The translations under genes and the position numbers were made by a program. From positions 1-40,692 of the forward strand of contig JAIKXO010000129.1 in the NCBI GenBank assembly GCA_024684065.1: a stretch of DNA of 40,692 bases, in the 5' to 3' direction. This DNA comes from Lachnospiraceae bacterium. Lineage in GTDB: Bacteria; Bacillota_A; Clostridia; Lachnospirales; Lachnospiraceae. Positions 14,904 to 24,200 of this stretch are shown here, one piece after another (the stretch's first letter is position 1; each line of letters opens with the position of its first letter). Under the pieces are notes generated by a model that was given only the letters and a program-made list of their open reading frames with translations, was not told the origin of the DNA and did no database searches.

Positions 14904-16583
14904 ATGAGAAGCAACATCTGTACCGGACTATGGTTAAAATATCTCACGATTGCGGTATTATGTCTTTTATCTGTTACAGGATGCAGGATCAGAAAAGAGC
15001 CGGCAAGGGATATAAGGGAAGCAATGGAAGCCGAAGAAGCGGCAGATGCAGACCGGAAACCGGAAGATACAAAAGACTTAAGCAACGGCAATGATGCCCT
15101 TGTCGCAGAAGGAAATAATACGGATAATGTATCAATAGCAGAACAGGGGCAGGACATGACCGAAGATCCGTCCCATCCCATTATAGTCGAAAAAGACGAG
15201 GATCCTGAAGATCCGTCTCAGTCAGCCATAGCAGAAAAAAACGAAGGTCCCGAAGATGCGCCTCAGCCTATTATAGTTGAAAAGGACGAGGATCCCGAAG
15301 ATCCGTCTCAGCCCGCTACAGCAGAAAAAGGCGAAGATCCAACAGACACGCCTCAGCCTATAATAGTCGATAAAGACGAAGATCCCGGGGATACGCACGA
15401 ACCGGATGCGCCGGATGAAACCACAGGTCCCGCGGATGAAGCCGGGTCTGTCGAAATAGTCATGGTCGGAGACATCCTCTTACATATGAGGGTTGAAAAC
15501 TCCGGGAAAGATCCTGAAACAGGAAAATATGACTTCAGGGGCATATTTGAGCATACGAAAGACAAAATAGGCTCTGCCGATGTCGCTATAGTAAATCAGG
15601 AAGTAATAATAGGCGGTGAGGAGCTTGGGATATCCGGATATCCGACTTTTAACGCGCCTTACGCCATAGGGGACGCACTCTCGGACGCGGGGTTTGACGT
15701 AGTATGCCATGCGACCAACCATTCCCTGGACAAGGGAAAAAGGGGACTGGTCAACTGCCTGGAATTCTGGAGGAACAACCATCCCGGGATCATGGTCACG
15801 GGAATATACGATAACGCAGAGGACGCTTTGCCTGAAAAGCTGCCGCTCATAGAAAGAAACGGGATAAAAATAGCCATACTTAATTATACCTACGGAACAA
15901 ACGGGATAAACCCTCCCTCAGACATGCCGTTTGCGGTCAGCATGCTTAATGAGGAAAGGGTCAGGGCACAGCTTGAGCTTGCCGAAAAAGAGGCTGATTT
16001 CACAATAGTGTGCCCGCATTGGGGAACGGAATATAACCTCGGGATATCCGCAGAGCAGGAAAAATGGGCTTCTCTTTTCAGGGAATGCGGCGCCGATGCC
16101 GTTATAGGAACACATCCCCATGTTATAGAGCCTTTGGTTTTCTATGAGGAGGGTGAGGATGAAAAATCCCCGGAGGATCCCTCTTCTTCTGATCCTTTAG
16201 CAGATCAGGCCGCCGCTCCATCCCCTGAATTCACTAACAATCACGGAAACGGCGACATGCCGGTATTCTATTCTCTCGGAAACTTCGTAAACTGGACGCA
16301 GACCAGCAAGGCCGGCATAGCAAGAAGGATGGTCGGAGGAATGGCAAGGCTTGAGATCAGCCGGAAGGAAAACGATGAAGTGTCGATAGATGAGTGTGAG
16401 GTCATCGATCTCGTATGCCATCTCCAGCACGGCTTCGGGAAAGTAACGGTCTACCCGCTTTCGGATTACACAAAGGAGCTTGCCTCACAGAATGAGGTAC
16501 TCTGGCAGGATCCCGGCTTCAGCGTGGAATACTGTGAAAAGCTCTGTGACGAGGTCTACCTGAATGAGGATTACCATCGATGA
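14904..16583 (+). CDS. CapA-family (PGA_cap) lipoprotein with repeat stalk
   Basis: A 559-residue predicted surface lipoprotein. The N-terminus is a lipoprotein signal peptide with lipobox LSVTGC (lipidated Cys27). Residues 30-180 form an acidic, proline-rich stalk with five 15-residue repeats. From about 183 comes the PGA_cap/metallophosphatase-like domain: VEIVMVGDILLH, AIVNQEV (the family usually has NLE), HATNHSLDKG, CPHWGTEY and VIGTHPHVIEP. CapA-like proteins belong to poly-gamma-glutamate capsule systems, but solitary homologues are common and their substrate is often unknown. No capB or capC neighbours are present. The domain contains a short serine/proline-rich insertion (about residues 418-445). 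The ribosome site is poor (AGAGAGCGGA). It is on the strand opposite to the flanking topA and dprA. Confidence 0.85.
   Translation: MRSNICTGLWLKYLTIAVLCLLSVTGCRIRKEPARDIREAMEAEEAADADRKPEDTKDLSNGNDALVAEGNNTDNVSIAEQGQDMTEDPSHPIIVEKDEDPEDPSQSAIAEKNEGPEDAPQPIIVEKDEDPEDPSQPATAEKGEDPTDTPQPIIVDKDEDPGDTHEPDAPDETTGPADEAGSVEIVMVGDILLHMRVENSGKDPETGKYDFRGIFEHTKDKIGSADVAIVNQEVIIGGEELGISGYPTFNAPYAIGDALSDAGFDVVCHATNHSLDKGKRGLVNCLEFWRNNHPGIMVTGIYDNAEDALPEKLPLIERNGIKIAILNYTYGTNGINPPSDMPFAVSMLNEERVRAQLELAEKEADFTIVCPHWGTEYNLGISAEQEKWASLFRECGADAVIGTHPHVIEPLVFYEEGEDEKSPEDPSSSDPLADQAAAPSPEFTNNHGNGDMPVFYSLGNFVNWTQTSKAGIARRMVGGMARLEISRKENDEVSIDECEVIDLVCHLQHGFGKVTVYPLSDYTKELASQNEVLWQDPGFSVEYCEKLCDEVYLNEDYHR
15159..15398 (+). 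repeat. 45-bp coding tandem repeat in the CapA-like protein
   Basis: Five 15-residue units (protein residues 86-160) plus a partial sixth. Units 1, 3 and 5 read roughly P-x-D-x-x-Q-P-I-I-V-E-K-D-E-D, while units 2 and 4 read P-E-D-P-S-Q-x-A-x-A-E-K-x-E-x, so there is a 90-bp alternating higher-order period. It forms an acidic proline-rich stalk between lipid anchor and domain, likely to vary in copy number by slippage. Confidence 0.9.
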
Positions 16584-16723
16584 GACATACCTAAGGCCGG
16601 AAAAGCACATCTGTTTTCCTCAGATACCGGCCCTCAATTTATTTACATACATTTCCATCCACGACAGTAAAGCAGTTTTTACGGTTATTTAACGGTGCCG
16701 GATTCCGAAATTCAAAACCAGGC

Positions 16724-16752
16724 TTGACAAATCGGTTGTTTTATGGTATTAT
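16724..16752 (+). promoter_or_regulatory. Promoter of the HTH-Uma2 gene
   Basis: TTGACA (16724-16729), a 17-base spacer and TATTAT (16747-16752) are close to the sigma-A consensus. The nearest annotated start is at 17024, so the transcript would carry an unusually long leader of about 265 bases. Confidence 0.75.
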
Positions 16753-16858
16753 TACGGTTGTGATTTGGTTCCCGTATTGTTCCATGATCCCGTTTGTCAT
16801 CGTTTCCGCTGAGTTTTTATAGCTTTTATATTGAGGATCCTTATAATCCAAAAGCGCC

Positions 16859-16972
16859 ATGAATGCTTTGGGAGAATATTATTCTATTCCACTCGCTGAC
16901 TTAAAATTTCGAATTGTAACTCGCGGCCTGAAAATAGTGTACTCCATGTGCCCAATGAGAGGGACTCGATAA
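16859..16972 (+). CDS. Possible 37-residue leader ORF upstream of the HTH-Uma2 gene
   Basis: An ATG-initiated frame (MNALGEYYSIPLADLKFRIV, continuing to ...PMRGTR) lies inside the long leader. It has no clear ribosome site; GAGGATCC is too far upstream. I recognise no family. It may be a regulatory leader peptide, the remnant of a gene, or chance. Confidence 0.2.
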   Translation: MNALGEYYSIPLADLKFRIVTRGLKIVYSMCPMRGTR

Positions 16973-17023
16973 ATACGGGGTTTGAGAGGTTTTATCACGA
17001 ATTTTTAACAGGAGGACAGTTCC

Positions 17024-17800
17024 ATGACATTGGAAGAAATGAAAAACAGAAAGAGAGAGCTTGGATATAGTAACGAAACGCTGGCGGAGCTTTCCGGGGT
17101 ACCTTTCGGGACAGTTCAGAAGGTGTTCGGCGGAGTGACCAAAAACCCCCGGAGGCAAACGATCGAAGCTCTTTCCGGGGTATTGCGGAAAGAACGGGCA
17201 GAAAGCGGATATACAGAGCCTGATAAAGAACCGTCTATGGTCAGGGAAACCGCCGTTTACGACGTTTCAGAACGTAAGTACACTATAGAAGACATTTATG
17301 CTCTTCCGGACGGGGTCCGTGCAGAGCTCATGAACGGGAAACTGTTTTACATGGCTACGCCCACGAGAACGCACCAGAAGCTTACCGGAGGAATGTATCT
17401 TGCCGTAGCCAATTATATCCGGTCAAACAACGGAAGCTGCGAGGTATATATTCCGCCTTTTGCTGTCTTTCCGTTTAATGATGAGGAAACCTATCTGGAA
17501 CCGGATCTGACGGTAGTCTGCGATCTTACAAAGCTTGACGAGAAAGGCTGCCATGGAGCCCCGGACTGGGTTGTAGAGGTACTCTCTCCCGGAACCAGCC
17601 GGAAAGATATGGGCATAAAGCTGTTCAAATACCGCAATGCCGGCGTACGGGAATACTGGATCCTGGATCCTGAGAGGAGGCTTGTTTTAGTTTATAATTT
17701 CGAAGGCCCGGAGGAACTGACCTCGATCTATTCCTTTGATGATGAGATCCAAAGCGGTATCTATCCTGACCTGAGCATAACACCGGCAGAGTTCTTATAA
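17024..17800 (+). CDS. Uma2-family (DUF820) restriction-endonuclease-like protein with N-terminal HTH
   Basis: A 258-residue protein. Residues 1-58 look like a small XRE-type helix-turn-helix (YSNETLAELSGVPFGTVQKV, then RQTIEALSGVL). From about residue 85 there is the Uma2/PF05685 domain with the PD-(D/E)XK fold: YTIEDIYALPDGVRAELMNG, then LEPDLTVVCD (the family's metal-binding aspartate), WVVEVLSPGTSRKDM (VEVLSP motif) and KYRNAGVREYWILDPE. The motifs that form the presumed nuclease site are intact. Uma2 proteins are widespread but functionally obscure; some resemble transposon-associated or regulatory nucleases. AGGAGG is well placed before the ATG. It converges with dprA, whose stop is 50 bases away, with no clear terminator between them. 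It is probably a recent insertion between dprA and topA. Confidence 0.88.
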   Translation: MTLEEMKNRKRELGYSNETLAELSGVPFGTVQKVFGGVTKNPRRQTIEALSGVLRKERAESGYTEPDKEPSMVRETAVYDVSERKYTIEDIYALPDGVRAELMNGKLFYMATPTRTHQKLTGGMYLAVANYIRSNNGSCEVYIPPFAVFPFNDEETYLEPDLTVVCDLTKLDEKGCHGAPDWVVEVLSPGTSRKDMGIKLFKYRNAGVREYWILDPERRLVLVYNFEGPEELTSIYSFDDEIQSGIYPDLSITPAEFL

Positions 17801-17850
17801 TGCGCTTTTGCTCTTCTGCATTGTCAGCTGCTTATCAATGCTCTGCACAT

Positions 17851-19173
17851 TCACCGCGCAAGCACCTTGATATAGTGATCCCTGCCCATCTCCTTTGCCA
17901 GGCCCAGCATCTCAAGCCTCATGACCGCAGACATGAAATCGAATATTTCAAGTCCGGCCTCCTCGGAAAGCCTGCCTGCGCTCTTTGCATAAACATCCAG
18001 AACATCAAAAAGTTTCTTTTCATTCTCAGACAACTGTTCTTTTGTTTTGACATGGCTGCCCTGAGCACCGGATCCGGCAAACAAACCGTCTGCCGCTTCG
18101 CCACCTTGCCTTCTTCCTGTGCCGTTAGTTCTGTAACTATCCCCGCTGCCGGCATCGCTGCTTTTTTTGCCGCTGTCCTTTTCTCCGGTTTCGTCATATA
18201 ACCTGACATCCGCTCCTTCGTCCCGGGATATGCCCCCGGAGCACAATGCATACGACGAATCAATCGCCTCCAGTATATCCTCCGGGCATGAAACCGGTAT
18301 CGCCCCCTGCTTCCACATATGGATACATCCCGTGCTTAGGGTGTCGTAGATCCTCCCGGGAACAACCAGGACATCCTTCCCCTGTTCCAGGGCCATGTCC
18401 ACGGTTATGCTCGTTCCGGACCTAAGCCTTGCCTCAACTACCACTATCACATCGGAAAGAGCGGAAATGATACGGTTCCTTGGCGGAAAATGATTCGCCT
18501 TCGGAGGAGTTCCCGGAGCGTATTCCGAAATGACACCGCCCTGCATACAGAGCCTGTCATAAAGGCTCCTGTTTGAGGCAGGATAACATATATCCACCCC
18601 GGACCCAAGCACTCCGAAGGATTGCCCTCCCGCATTAAGGCATGAATCCTGGGCGATCCCGTCTATGCCGTAAGCCATTCCGCTCACCACCTGCACCCTG
18701 TTTTCTGCCATAAACTTTCCTATATCAGCGGCCACTCTTTTTCCGTATTCCGAACATTCCCTGGCCCCTATAACGGCAACGCTCCTCTTATCATCGGAAG
18801 GAAGGCTGCCCTTTACAAAAACCGCAAAGGGGCTGCCATTTATACGCCTGAGCCTTTCCGGAAACCTTGAGGAATAATGGGGGATAAAATCGATCCCTTT
18901 CCGGACGCATGCCTCAAACTCCTTTTCAGGATCAAAGCTTTCCCTGTGGCTTATTATCAGATCCGCAAACCTCTCGCTCACCCCTTTAAGCCTTATAAGA
19001 CCCTTTTTATCCATTTCGTATAGCTTTCCTGCAGACCCCGCCTCCATGGCTATCCGGCACATAGGCCCGGGATAACTGCCGGACAGACTTGCCCACCAGA
19101 AATCATATATCAGATCATTCATGCGGCTTCGGCCGCAGTTTAACCGCGTAGATTTATTCTTAACATCCTTCAT
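17851..19173 (-). CDS. dprA: DNA-processing protein DprA (Smf)
   Basis: A 440-residue DprA that loads RecA onto incoming single-stranded DNA in natural transformation. The Rossmann-fold core is at about residues 100-305: SVAVIGARECSEYGKRVA, VVSGMAYGIDGIAQD, GVLGSGVDICYPASNRSLYD and the RSGTSITVDMALEQGKDV loop. A SAM-like N-terminal domain precedes it, and a C-terminal DprA winged helix (about 385-440, ENEKKLFDVLDVYAKSAGRL...) follows a long Gly/Ser/Lys-rich linker (about 335-380). The linker makes it longer than the family norm. Start: the ATG at 19173 has only AGGT upstream. An in-frame ATG at 19122 (MNDLIYDFWWASLSG) aligns better with many homologues, so the first 17 residues are doubtful. 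It follows comM on the same strand, 219 bases apart. Confidence 0.95.
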   Translation of the reverse strand: MKDVKNKSTRLNCGRSRMNDLIYDFWWASLSGSYPGPMCRIAMEAGSAGKLYEMDKKGLIRLKGVSERFADLIISHRESFDPEKEFEACVRKGIDFIPHYSSRFPERLRRINGSPFAVFVKGSLPSDDKRSVAVIGARECSEYGKRVAADIGKFMAENRVQVVSGMAYGIDGIAQDSCLNAGGQSFGVLGSGVDICYPASNRSLYDRLCMQGGVISEYAPGTPPKANHFPPRNRIISALSDVIVVVEARLRSGTSITVDMALEQGKDVLVVPGRIYDTLSTGCIHMWKQGAIPVSCPEDILEAIDSSYALCSGGISRDEGADVRLYDETGEKDSGKKSSDAGSGDSYRTNGTGRRQGGEAADGLFAGSGAQGSHVKTKEQLSENEKKLFDVLDVYAKSAGRLSEEAGLEIFDFMSAVMRLEMLGLAKEMGRDHYIKVLAR

Positions 19174-19392
19174 AGAAAAACAACCTGTATTCTTTCATGA
19201 CAGCCTTCTTTCATTCATGGACCCGGCAGCAGCGCGGTCTGACGGCTAAACCCTTACAGATACAAAACCGGGCACCGCCCCCTTCCCGGCAAAATTTTTA
19301 CTTTACAGAAAAACCCCGGGACCTTAAACATGTATTTTTCATATTAGGACCAGCAAAGGATTTACGGAGTTTCCCCTGTTTCTATCCGAGAT

Positions 19393-20904
19393 TCACGCCC
19401 CATACATCCTGTTGAAATGCACTGCCTCTGTAAGGCACTTAAGATCGATCGCGGGAAGCCCCGAAAGATCGGCTATGGTACGCGCCACCTTCAGTATCTT
19501 GTGATAGGTCCTTGCGGAGATTGACAGCTTCTCCGCCATTTCATAAAGATATTTCTCCTCGGTTTTCCCAAGACTGCAGTATTTCTTAATATCCGCGGTG
19601 CTCATCCCCGAATTGAAAAACACCCTGCCGTTTTCCTTAAACCTTTCCTGCTGGATCTCCTGCGCTTTCCTTACCCTTTCCCTTACCGAGGCAGAGCTTT
19701 CGTTTTCCTGCAGATTAAACATGTCCTTATATTCCAGCCTTTCAACATTTATGCAGATGTCTATCCTGTCGAGCAGCGGTTTGGAAAGCCTGTCCGTGTA
19801 CCTCTTTATCATGCCCTGTGTGCAGGAGCATCTGTTCAGATCGGGGTACGCCCCGCAGGGGCAGGGGTTCATGGCCCCAACGAGCATGATCTGCGCAGGG
19901 TATGACAGGCTTCCCCTTATCCTTGTAAGGGTAATGCACCCGTCCTCTAAGGGCTGTCGTAATGTTTCAAGAGCGTTCCTCGAAAATTCCGGCATTTCAT
20001 CGAGAAAGAGCACGCCCCTGTGAGCCATTGATATACATCCGGGCCTCATGCCGGGACCTCCTCCCGTCATCCCTGCCTCCGTAACAGTATGGTGGGGCGC
20101 CATAAACGGTCTCCTGCTCATTATCCTCTGATTATTGAGGGCTCCCGCGACACTGTAGATCGAGGAGACCTCAAGGCACTCCTCCCTTGTAAGCGCGGGA
20201 AGGATCCCGGGGATGCATTTGGCTATCATGGACTTACCCGCCCCCGGCGGACCGACCATTAAGAGGTTATGCATCCCCGCCGCCGCAATCTCTATGCCCC
20301 TTCTTGCAAGCTTCTGTCCGTTGACATATCTGAGATCTGCTTCATTATCATCCTTTTCAATGATATCAATGCTCTTCTGAGGCTCTATCGCGATCTCCCC
20401 GTTTAAAAAAGACAAAAGCTCCGAAAGATCCTTAACTCCGTATGCCTCCATTCCATCTACCGCTGACGCTTCGACAGCGTTTTCCAATGGCACCACACAC
20501 TTTCTGATCCCTTCTTTCTTGGCTTTCAGCATGATCGGAAGGATTCCGTTAATTCCGGATAACTCTCCCGAAAGCAGGAGCTCTCCCGCAAACAGAGTAT
20601 CTTCTATGCTTTCCCTGCTTATCCTTCCCATCGCGTGCAGTATTGCAACGGCCATCGGCATATCGTATCCGGTTCCAGATTTTCTGATATCCGCCGGCGC
20701 GAGATTAACGGTCAGATGCTTAACCGGGAGCTGTTCGCCGGAGTTTTTCAAAGCGGTCTTCACCCTTTCCCGTGCCTCCCTGACCTCATTTCCAAGATAC
20801 CCGACGAGCTCGAAAACAGGCATTCCTTCCGCGATATCGGCTTCAACTCTCACGAGAAAGCTTTCGATCCCTCTTATACCTCCTGAAAGCACACTGCTTA
20901 CCAT
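19393..20904 (-). CDS. comM: YifB/ComM-family Mg-chelatase-like AAA+ ATPase
   Basis: A 503-residue protein with an N-terminal Lon-like S5 fold domain (about residues 18-160, ending VVPLENAVEASAVDGMEAYG), the AAA+ Mg-chelatase domain with Walker A VGPPGAGKSM and Walker B GVLFLDEMPEF, and the C-terminal helical domain with RTYHKILKVARTIADLSG. The zinc-like cysteines of the family (MNPCPCGAYPD...CSCTQ) are present. ComM is a hexameric branch-migration helicase that promotes integration of transforming DNA, and its pairing with dprA supports this. GGAGGGG lies 9 bases before the ATG. The 5' leader is made of 15-bp tandem repeats. Confidence 0.95.
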   Translation of the reverse strand: MVSSVLSGGIRGIESFLVRVEADIAEGMPVFELVGYLGNEVREARERVKTALKNSGEQLPVKHLTVNLAPADIRKSGTGYDMPMAVAILHAMGRISRESIEDTLFAGELLLSGELSGINGILPIMLKAKKEGIRKCVVPLENAVEASAVDGMEAYGVKDLSELLSFLNGEIAIEPQKSIDIIEKDDNEADLRYVNGQKLARRGIEIAAAGMHNLLMVGPPGAGKSMIAKCIPGILPALTREECLEVSSIYSVAGALNNQRIMSRRPFMAPHHTVTEAGMTGGGPGMRPGCISMAHRGVLFLDEMPEFSRNALETLRQPLEDGCITLTRIRGSLSYPAQIMLVGAMNPCPCGAYPDLNRCSCTQGMIKRYTDRLSKPLLDRIDICINVERLEYKDMFNLQENESSASVRERVRKAQEIQQERFKENGRVFFNSGMSTADIKKYCSLGKTEEKYLYEMAEKLSISARTYHKILKVARTIADLSGLPAIDLKCLTEAVHFNRMYGA

Positions 20905-20938
20905 TATTATGATCCCCTCCGGCTATACCTGATTTTGT

Positions 20939-21011
20939 CTGAAAGAATTAAATCTGAAAAATAAATCTGGAAGAATTAGATCTGAAATAGTTAGCTCTGA
21001 AAGAATTAGAT
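20939..21011. repeat. Five tandem ~15-bp repeats filling the comM leader
   Basis: On the plus strand the units are CTGAAAGAATTAAAT, CTGAAAAATAAAT, CTGGAAGAATTAGAT, CTGAAATAGTTAGCT and CTGAAAGAATTAGAT, followed by a partial CTGA. They occupy nearly all the transcribed leader between the comM promoter and its ribosome site. They could bind a regulator in multiple copies or be a neutral minisatellite. Confidence 0.85.
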
Positions 21012-21023
21012 CTGACAGCACGC

Positions 21024-21052
21024 ATTATAGCAGTCGGAGTATCCGCAATCAA
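21024..21052 (-). promoter_or_regulatory. comM promoter
   Basis: On the minus strand TTGATT (21047-21052), a 17-base spacer and TATAAT (21024-21029) make a strong sigma-A promoter. The predicted start near 21017 puts the tandem repeats entirely in the untranslated leader of about 113 bases. Confidence 0.8.
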
Positions 21053-21092
21053 GCCCGAAACAGGGAGTTTGGCCAATTTCGGAGCTTTGCAT

Positions 21093-21131
21093 AAAAAACG
21101 CTCCCCAAACCTTAAAAAAGTTTGGAGAGCG
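21093..21131 (-). terminator. Rho-independent terminator of the GGDEF/EAL gene
   Basis: On the minus strand CGCTC-T-CCAAAC, a 9-base loop and GTTTGG-G-GAGCG form an 11-base-pair stem with one mismatch, followed by six T. It lies about 90 bases after the stop codon at 21219 and ahead of the comM promoter. Confidence 0.85.
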
Positions 21132-21218
21132 ATCCCCTTTGTCATACAAAAAACAGCTGTATCGTTAAATAATATTTGTATATATTTACCCCCGCAAAAA
21201 AAACTGTTTATTAAACCT

Positions 21219-24200
21219 CTACAGTCCCTTTTCCTGCACCTCGTTAACCTGCTCCAAAGGCCACCTTTCTTTTAGAAGCCTCTCAAACTCCTCGGTGGAA
21301 ACAGGCTTCGAATAATAGAATCCCTGCGCTATATCGCAGTCAATATTCCTTAGAAAATCCAGCTGTTCCTTTGTCTCAACACCCTCGGCTATGACCCTGA
21401 GCCCGAGCTGCTTGGCCATGCGGACAGAGGCCTCTACGATTATCTTTCCCCTGTCGGTAGCCATTATCTCATCGAGGAAGAACCTGTCTATCTTTATGAT
21501 GTCGACCGGCGCGTTCCTGAGCATGTTAAGCGATGAATAGCCCGAGCCGAAATCATCCATAAGGACCATATAGCCCCTGTTCCTCAGCTCCTCCATCTCT
21601 CCGAAAAGGCCCCTCGCGTCATCTAAGAAGAAATTCTCCGTGATCTCAACCTCCAGCAGTTCCTTATCGATCCCGTATTTCTTTGTAAGACCGTCCAGGG
21701 TGGAGGTAATGTCAATGGTACCGATGTTGAGCCTTGATACGTTAACCGAAATCGGTATCCTGTACCCCTTTTTCCGGAGCTGCTTGATATACGCGCATGC
21801 CCTTTCCCACATGTATCTGTCGAGATTGGTGATAAACCCGTTGTTCTCGAAAAGCGGTATGAACTGTCCGGGAAGCATGATGCCCTTTGTGGGATGCTCC
21901 CACCTGACCAGAGCCTCCGCACCGTACAGTGTATTGTCCTTTATATTTATCTGTGGCTGAAGGTACATGACAAACTCATTGTTGACGAGGGCCATCTGCA
22001 TCTCGTCTTCTATTTCCTTCTGCTCCCTCAGCTTCAGCCTGATCTCGTCATCATAAACCGCGTAATTGGAGATCATTGAACCCTTGATCTGCTTCTTTAC
22101 CGCCCTCGCCCTGTCGCACATGAGCCTTATGGGGAGGCCCTTGTCGGATATCTTGTATATACCGAAGACAAGCGAGACCGGTGCGGCCATCTCGTCATCA
22201 TCCCTGACGACCGCGGTAAGCCTGCTCATAAAATCGATAAAATCCTTATCGCTTTCATAGGTCAGAAGAACACTGAAAACATCGGCCTGGTACCTTTTTG
22301 CGATGCACTCCTTCGGCAGGCACTGCTTTATGGCCTTTCCGACCCTTTGGATGCATTTATTTCCGGCCTCGATCCCATGCCTGTCATTTATCAGCCTGAA
22401 CCTGTCTATGTCTATAGAGATTATGGCCGCCTTCTTATCCTCCCAAAGATAGATAAGCTCCTCCACCTTCTGATAGAAGGCTTCGCTGTTATACAGCCCG
22501 GTGAGGGAATCATACTCGGTCCTGTACTCCATTTCCCGCTTGATCCTCATCTCGGAATCAACATTCTGGAAGGTCCAGAGGTATCTTACCGGCTTACTGT
22601 CCATACCGAGCAGGGCCTGAACGATTATCGTATACCACACCGCCACCTTGTATCTGTTATAGAGGCGGACAGTGACCTTGGAATTTATACCCCTCTTGAT
22701 GTCCTCTTTAAACTGGTCAAAATTCTCCCTGTCATCCGAATGGCACCTCAGGCTGTTGATAAGGGACCATTCATTATTGAGCATTCTCCTGTTCACGGGA
22801 AAGACATCATCAAACATCGGGCTCAGGTAATGGTCGGTCTCCCCAACATTATACTCATAGACAAGGATCCCCACCATTTCATTGACATTCTCATGCCTCT
22901 CGTTGGTCAGCGCCATTTCCTTGGTGATCTCGCTCTTCTGCCTGAGTATCTCATGCCTGACCCGCGTCTCCATCTCTTCAAGACGATGCTTCTTATACTC
23001 ATTGACATCCAGGCAGATGATCATCGTCCTTCCTGTCTGCTCATCAAGGAAAACCGAATATATATTATACCATTTGTATTCGTCATCAACGGTTAAGAGC
23101 CTGACCTCCCTCGCAAGGAGGCTCACCCCCTGCTTCCTTACCGCCCTTAAGTATCTCGGATCGGTCGCCTCAAAGAACTCTCCCCTGTCCTCCGGATAGA
23201 CCACATTTTCCATATAGTATTCCCTGAGGTTTTTATAATTGGAAATACGCATATCCATAACGCTCTTTAAGTTCTTTTCCTTCATACGGATACATGTATT
23301 CCTCGTAAGGTCGACGTCCCATATCAGGTTCAGCATATATACCATGGCGTTCCGGATACGGTCTTCACTTTCCCTGAGCGCCTGGTCCTGCTTTTCGACA
23401 TCCTCCCTTATGGATGAAAGGACGTAAATATTCTTTCCGTTCCTTAAGGTTATCTTCGTCGCGCGGAAAGGAAGCGCGCTTCTTAAGGACGGGGAATAAA
23501 CCTCTCCGTCAACGGTCCCCAGGTTTTTTGACATCTGGGATATGGGACAGTCAGGACAGGGGGAACTGTAGTTCTTATATACATGGTAACAGTAATGGCC
23601 GAAAGCCTCGCCGTAACGCTCCGCGAGCTTATCATTCTGGAAGATGACGGTATACTCTTCATCTACCGCATAGGCATAGGCGCTCACCGGATCAAGGATG
23701 TTTGTGACCAGTTCCATCTCCTTTGTGCTTAAGATAGGATCGGGAACCTGCTCGACCCTTTCCATCAGCTCATCATACAGAGTGAACTTATCCTTATTGT
23801 GCTTTGCGTCTTTAAGGGCTATGAGGCCTCTGTTATATATCTCGCCGGCATCTATATCCCCGCCCTTAGTGTAGACTATTCCGATGCTTACAGTAAGCTT
23901 GGTATCCTGGGAAAGATCGTCCCACACATCCTGTACGGACTTTATGACGTGAATAGACCGCTCCACCAGTATCCCCGTATACCTTACGCCCTTCATGAAT
24001 ACGGCAAACCTGTCATTTTCGATCCTGCCTATGATGTCGGAGCCTCTGAAGGTACGCTTTAAGATCCTTGCGACCTCCACTAAAACGCCCTCGGCGCCGA
24101 TGCTTCCGTTGAGCTCGGTCCATTCGGTAAAATCATCTATATCTATAACAAGAAGGGAAGGCAGTACGTTATCCGGAACCTCGGAAAGATATTCATCCAC

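Noticed and set aside
16595..16632. Possible terminator after the CapA-like gene (GGCCGG/CCGGCC)
   Set aside because: A 26-base loop and no proper T-run make it a weak candidate; left out of the annotation.
17800..18201. 133-codon plus-strand frame after the Uma2 gene
   Set aside because: It lies antisense inside dprA, whose protein is clearly conserved; it is a shadow frame.
20939..21011. Possible CRISPR array
   Set aside because: The units are directly adjacent with no spacers and are only about 15 bp long, so it is a simple tandem repeat.
22347..23096. 249-codon plus-strand frame
   Set aside because: It is antisense to the conserved PAS/GGDEF region of the 1142-residue protein; long but a shadow of codon bias.
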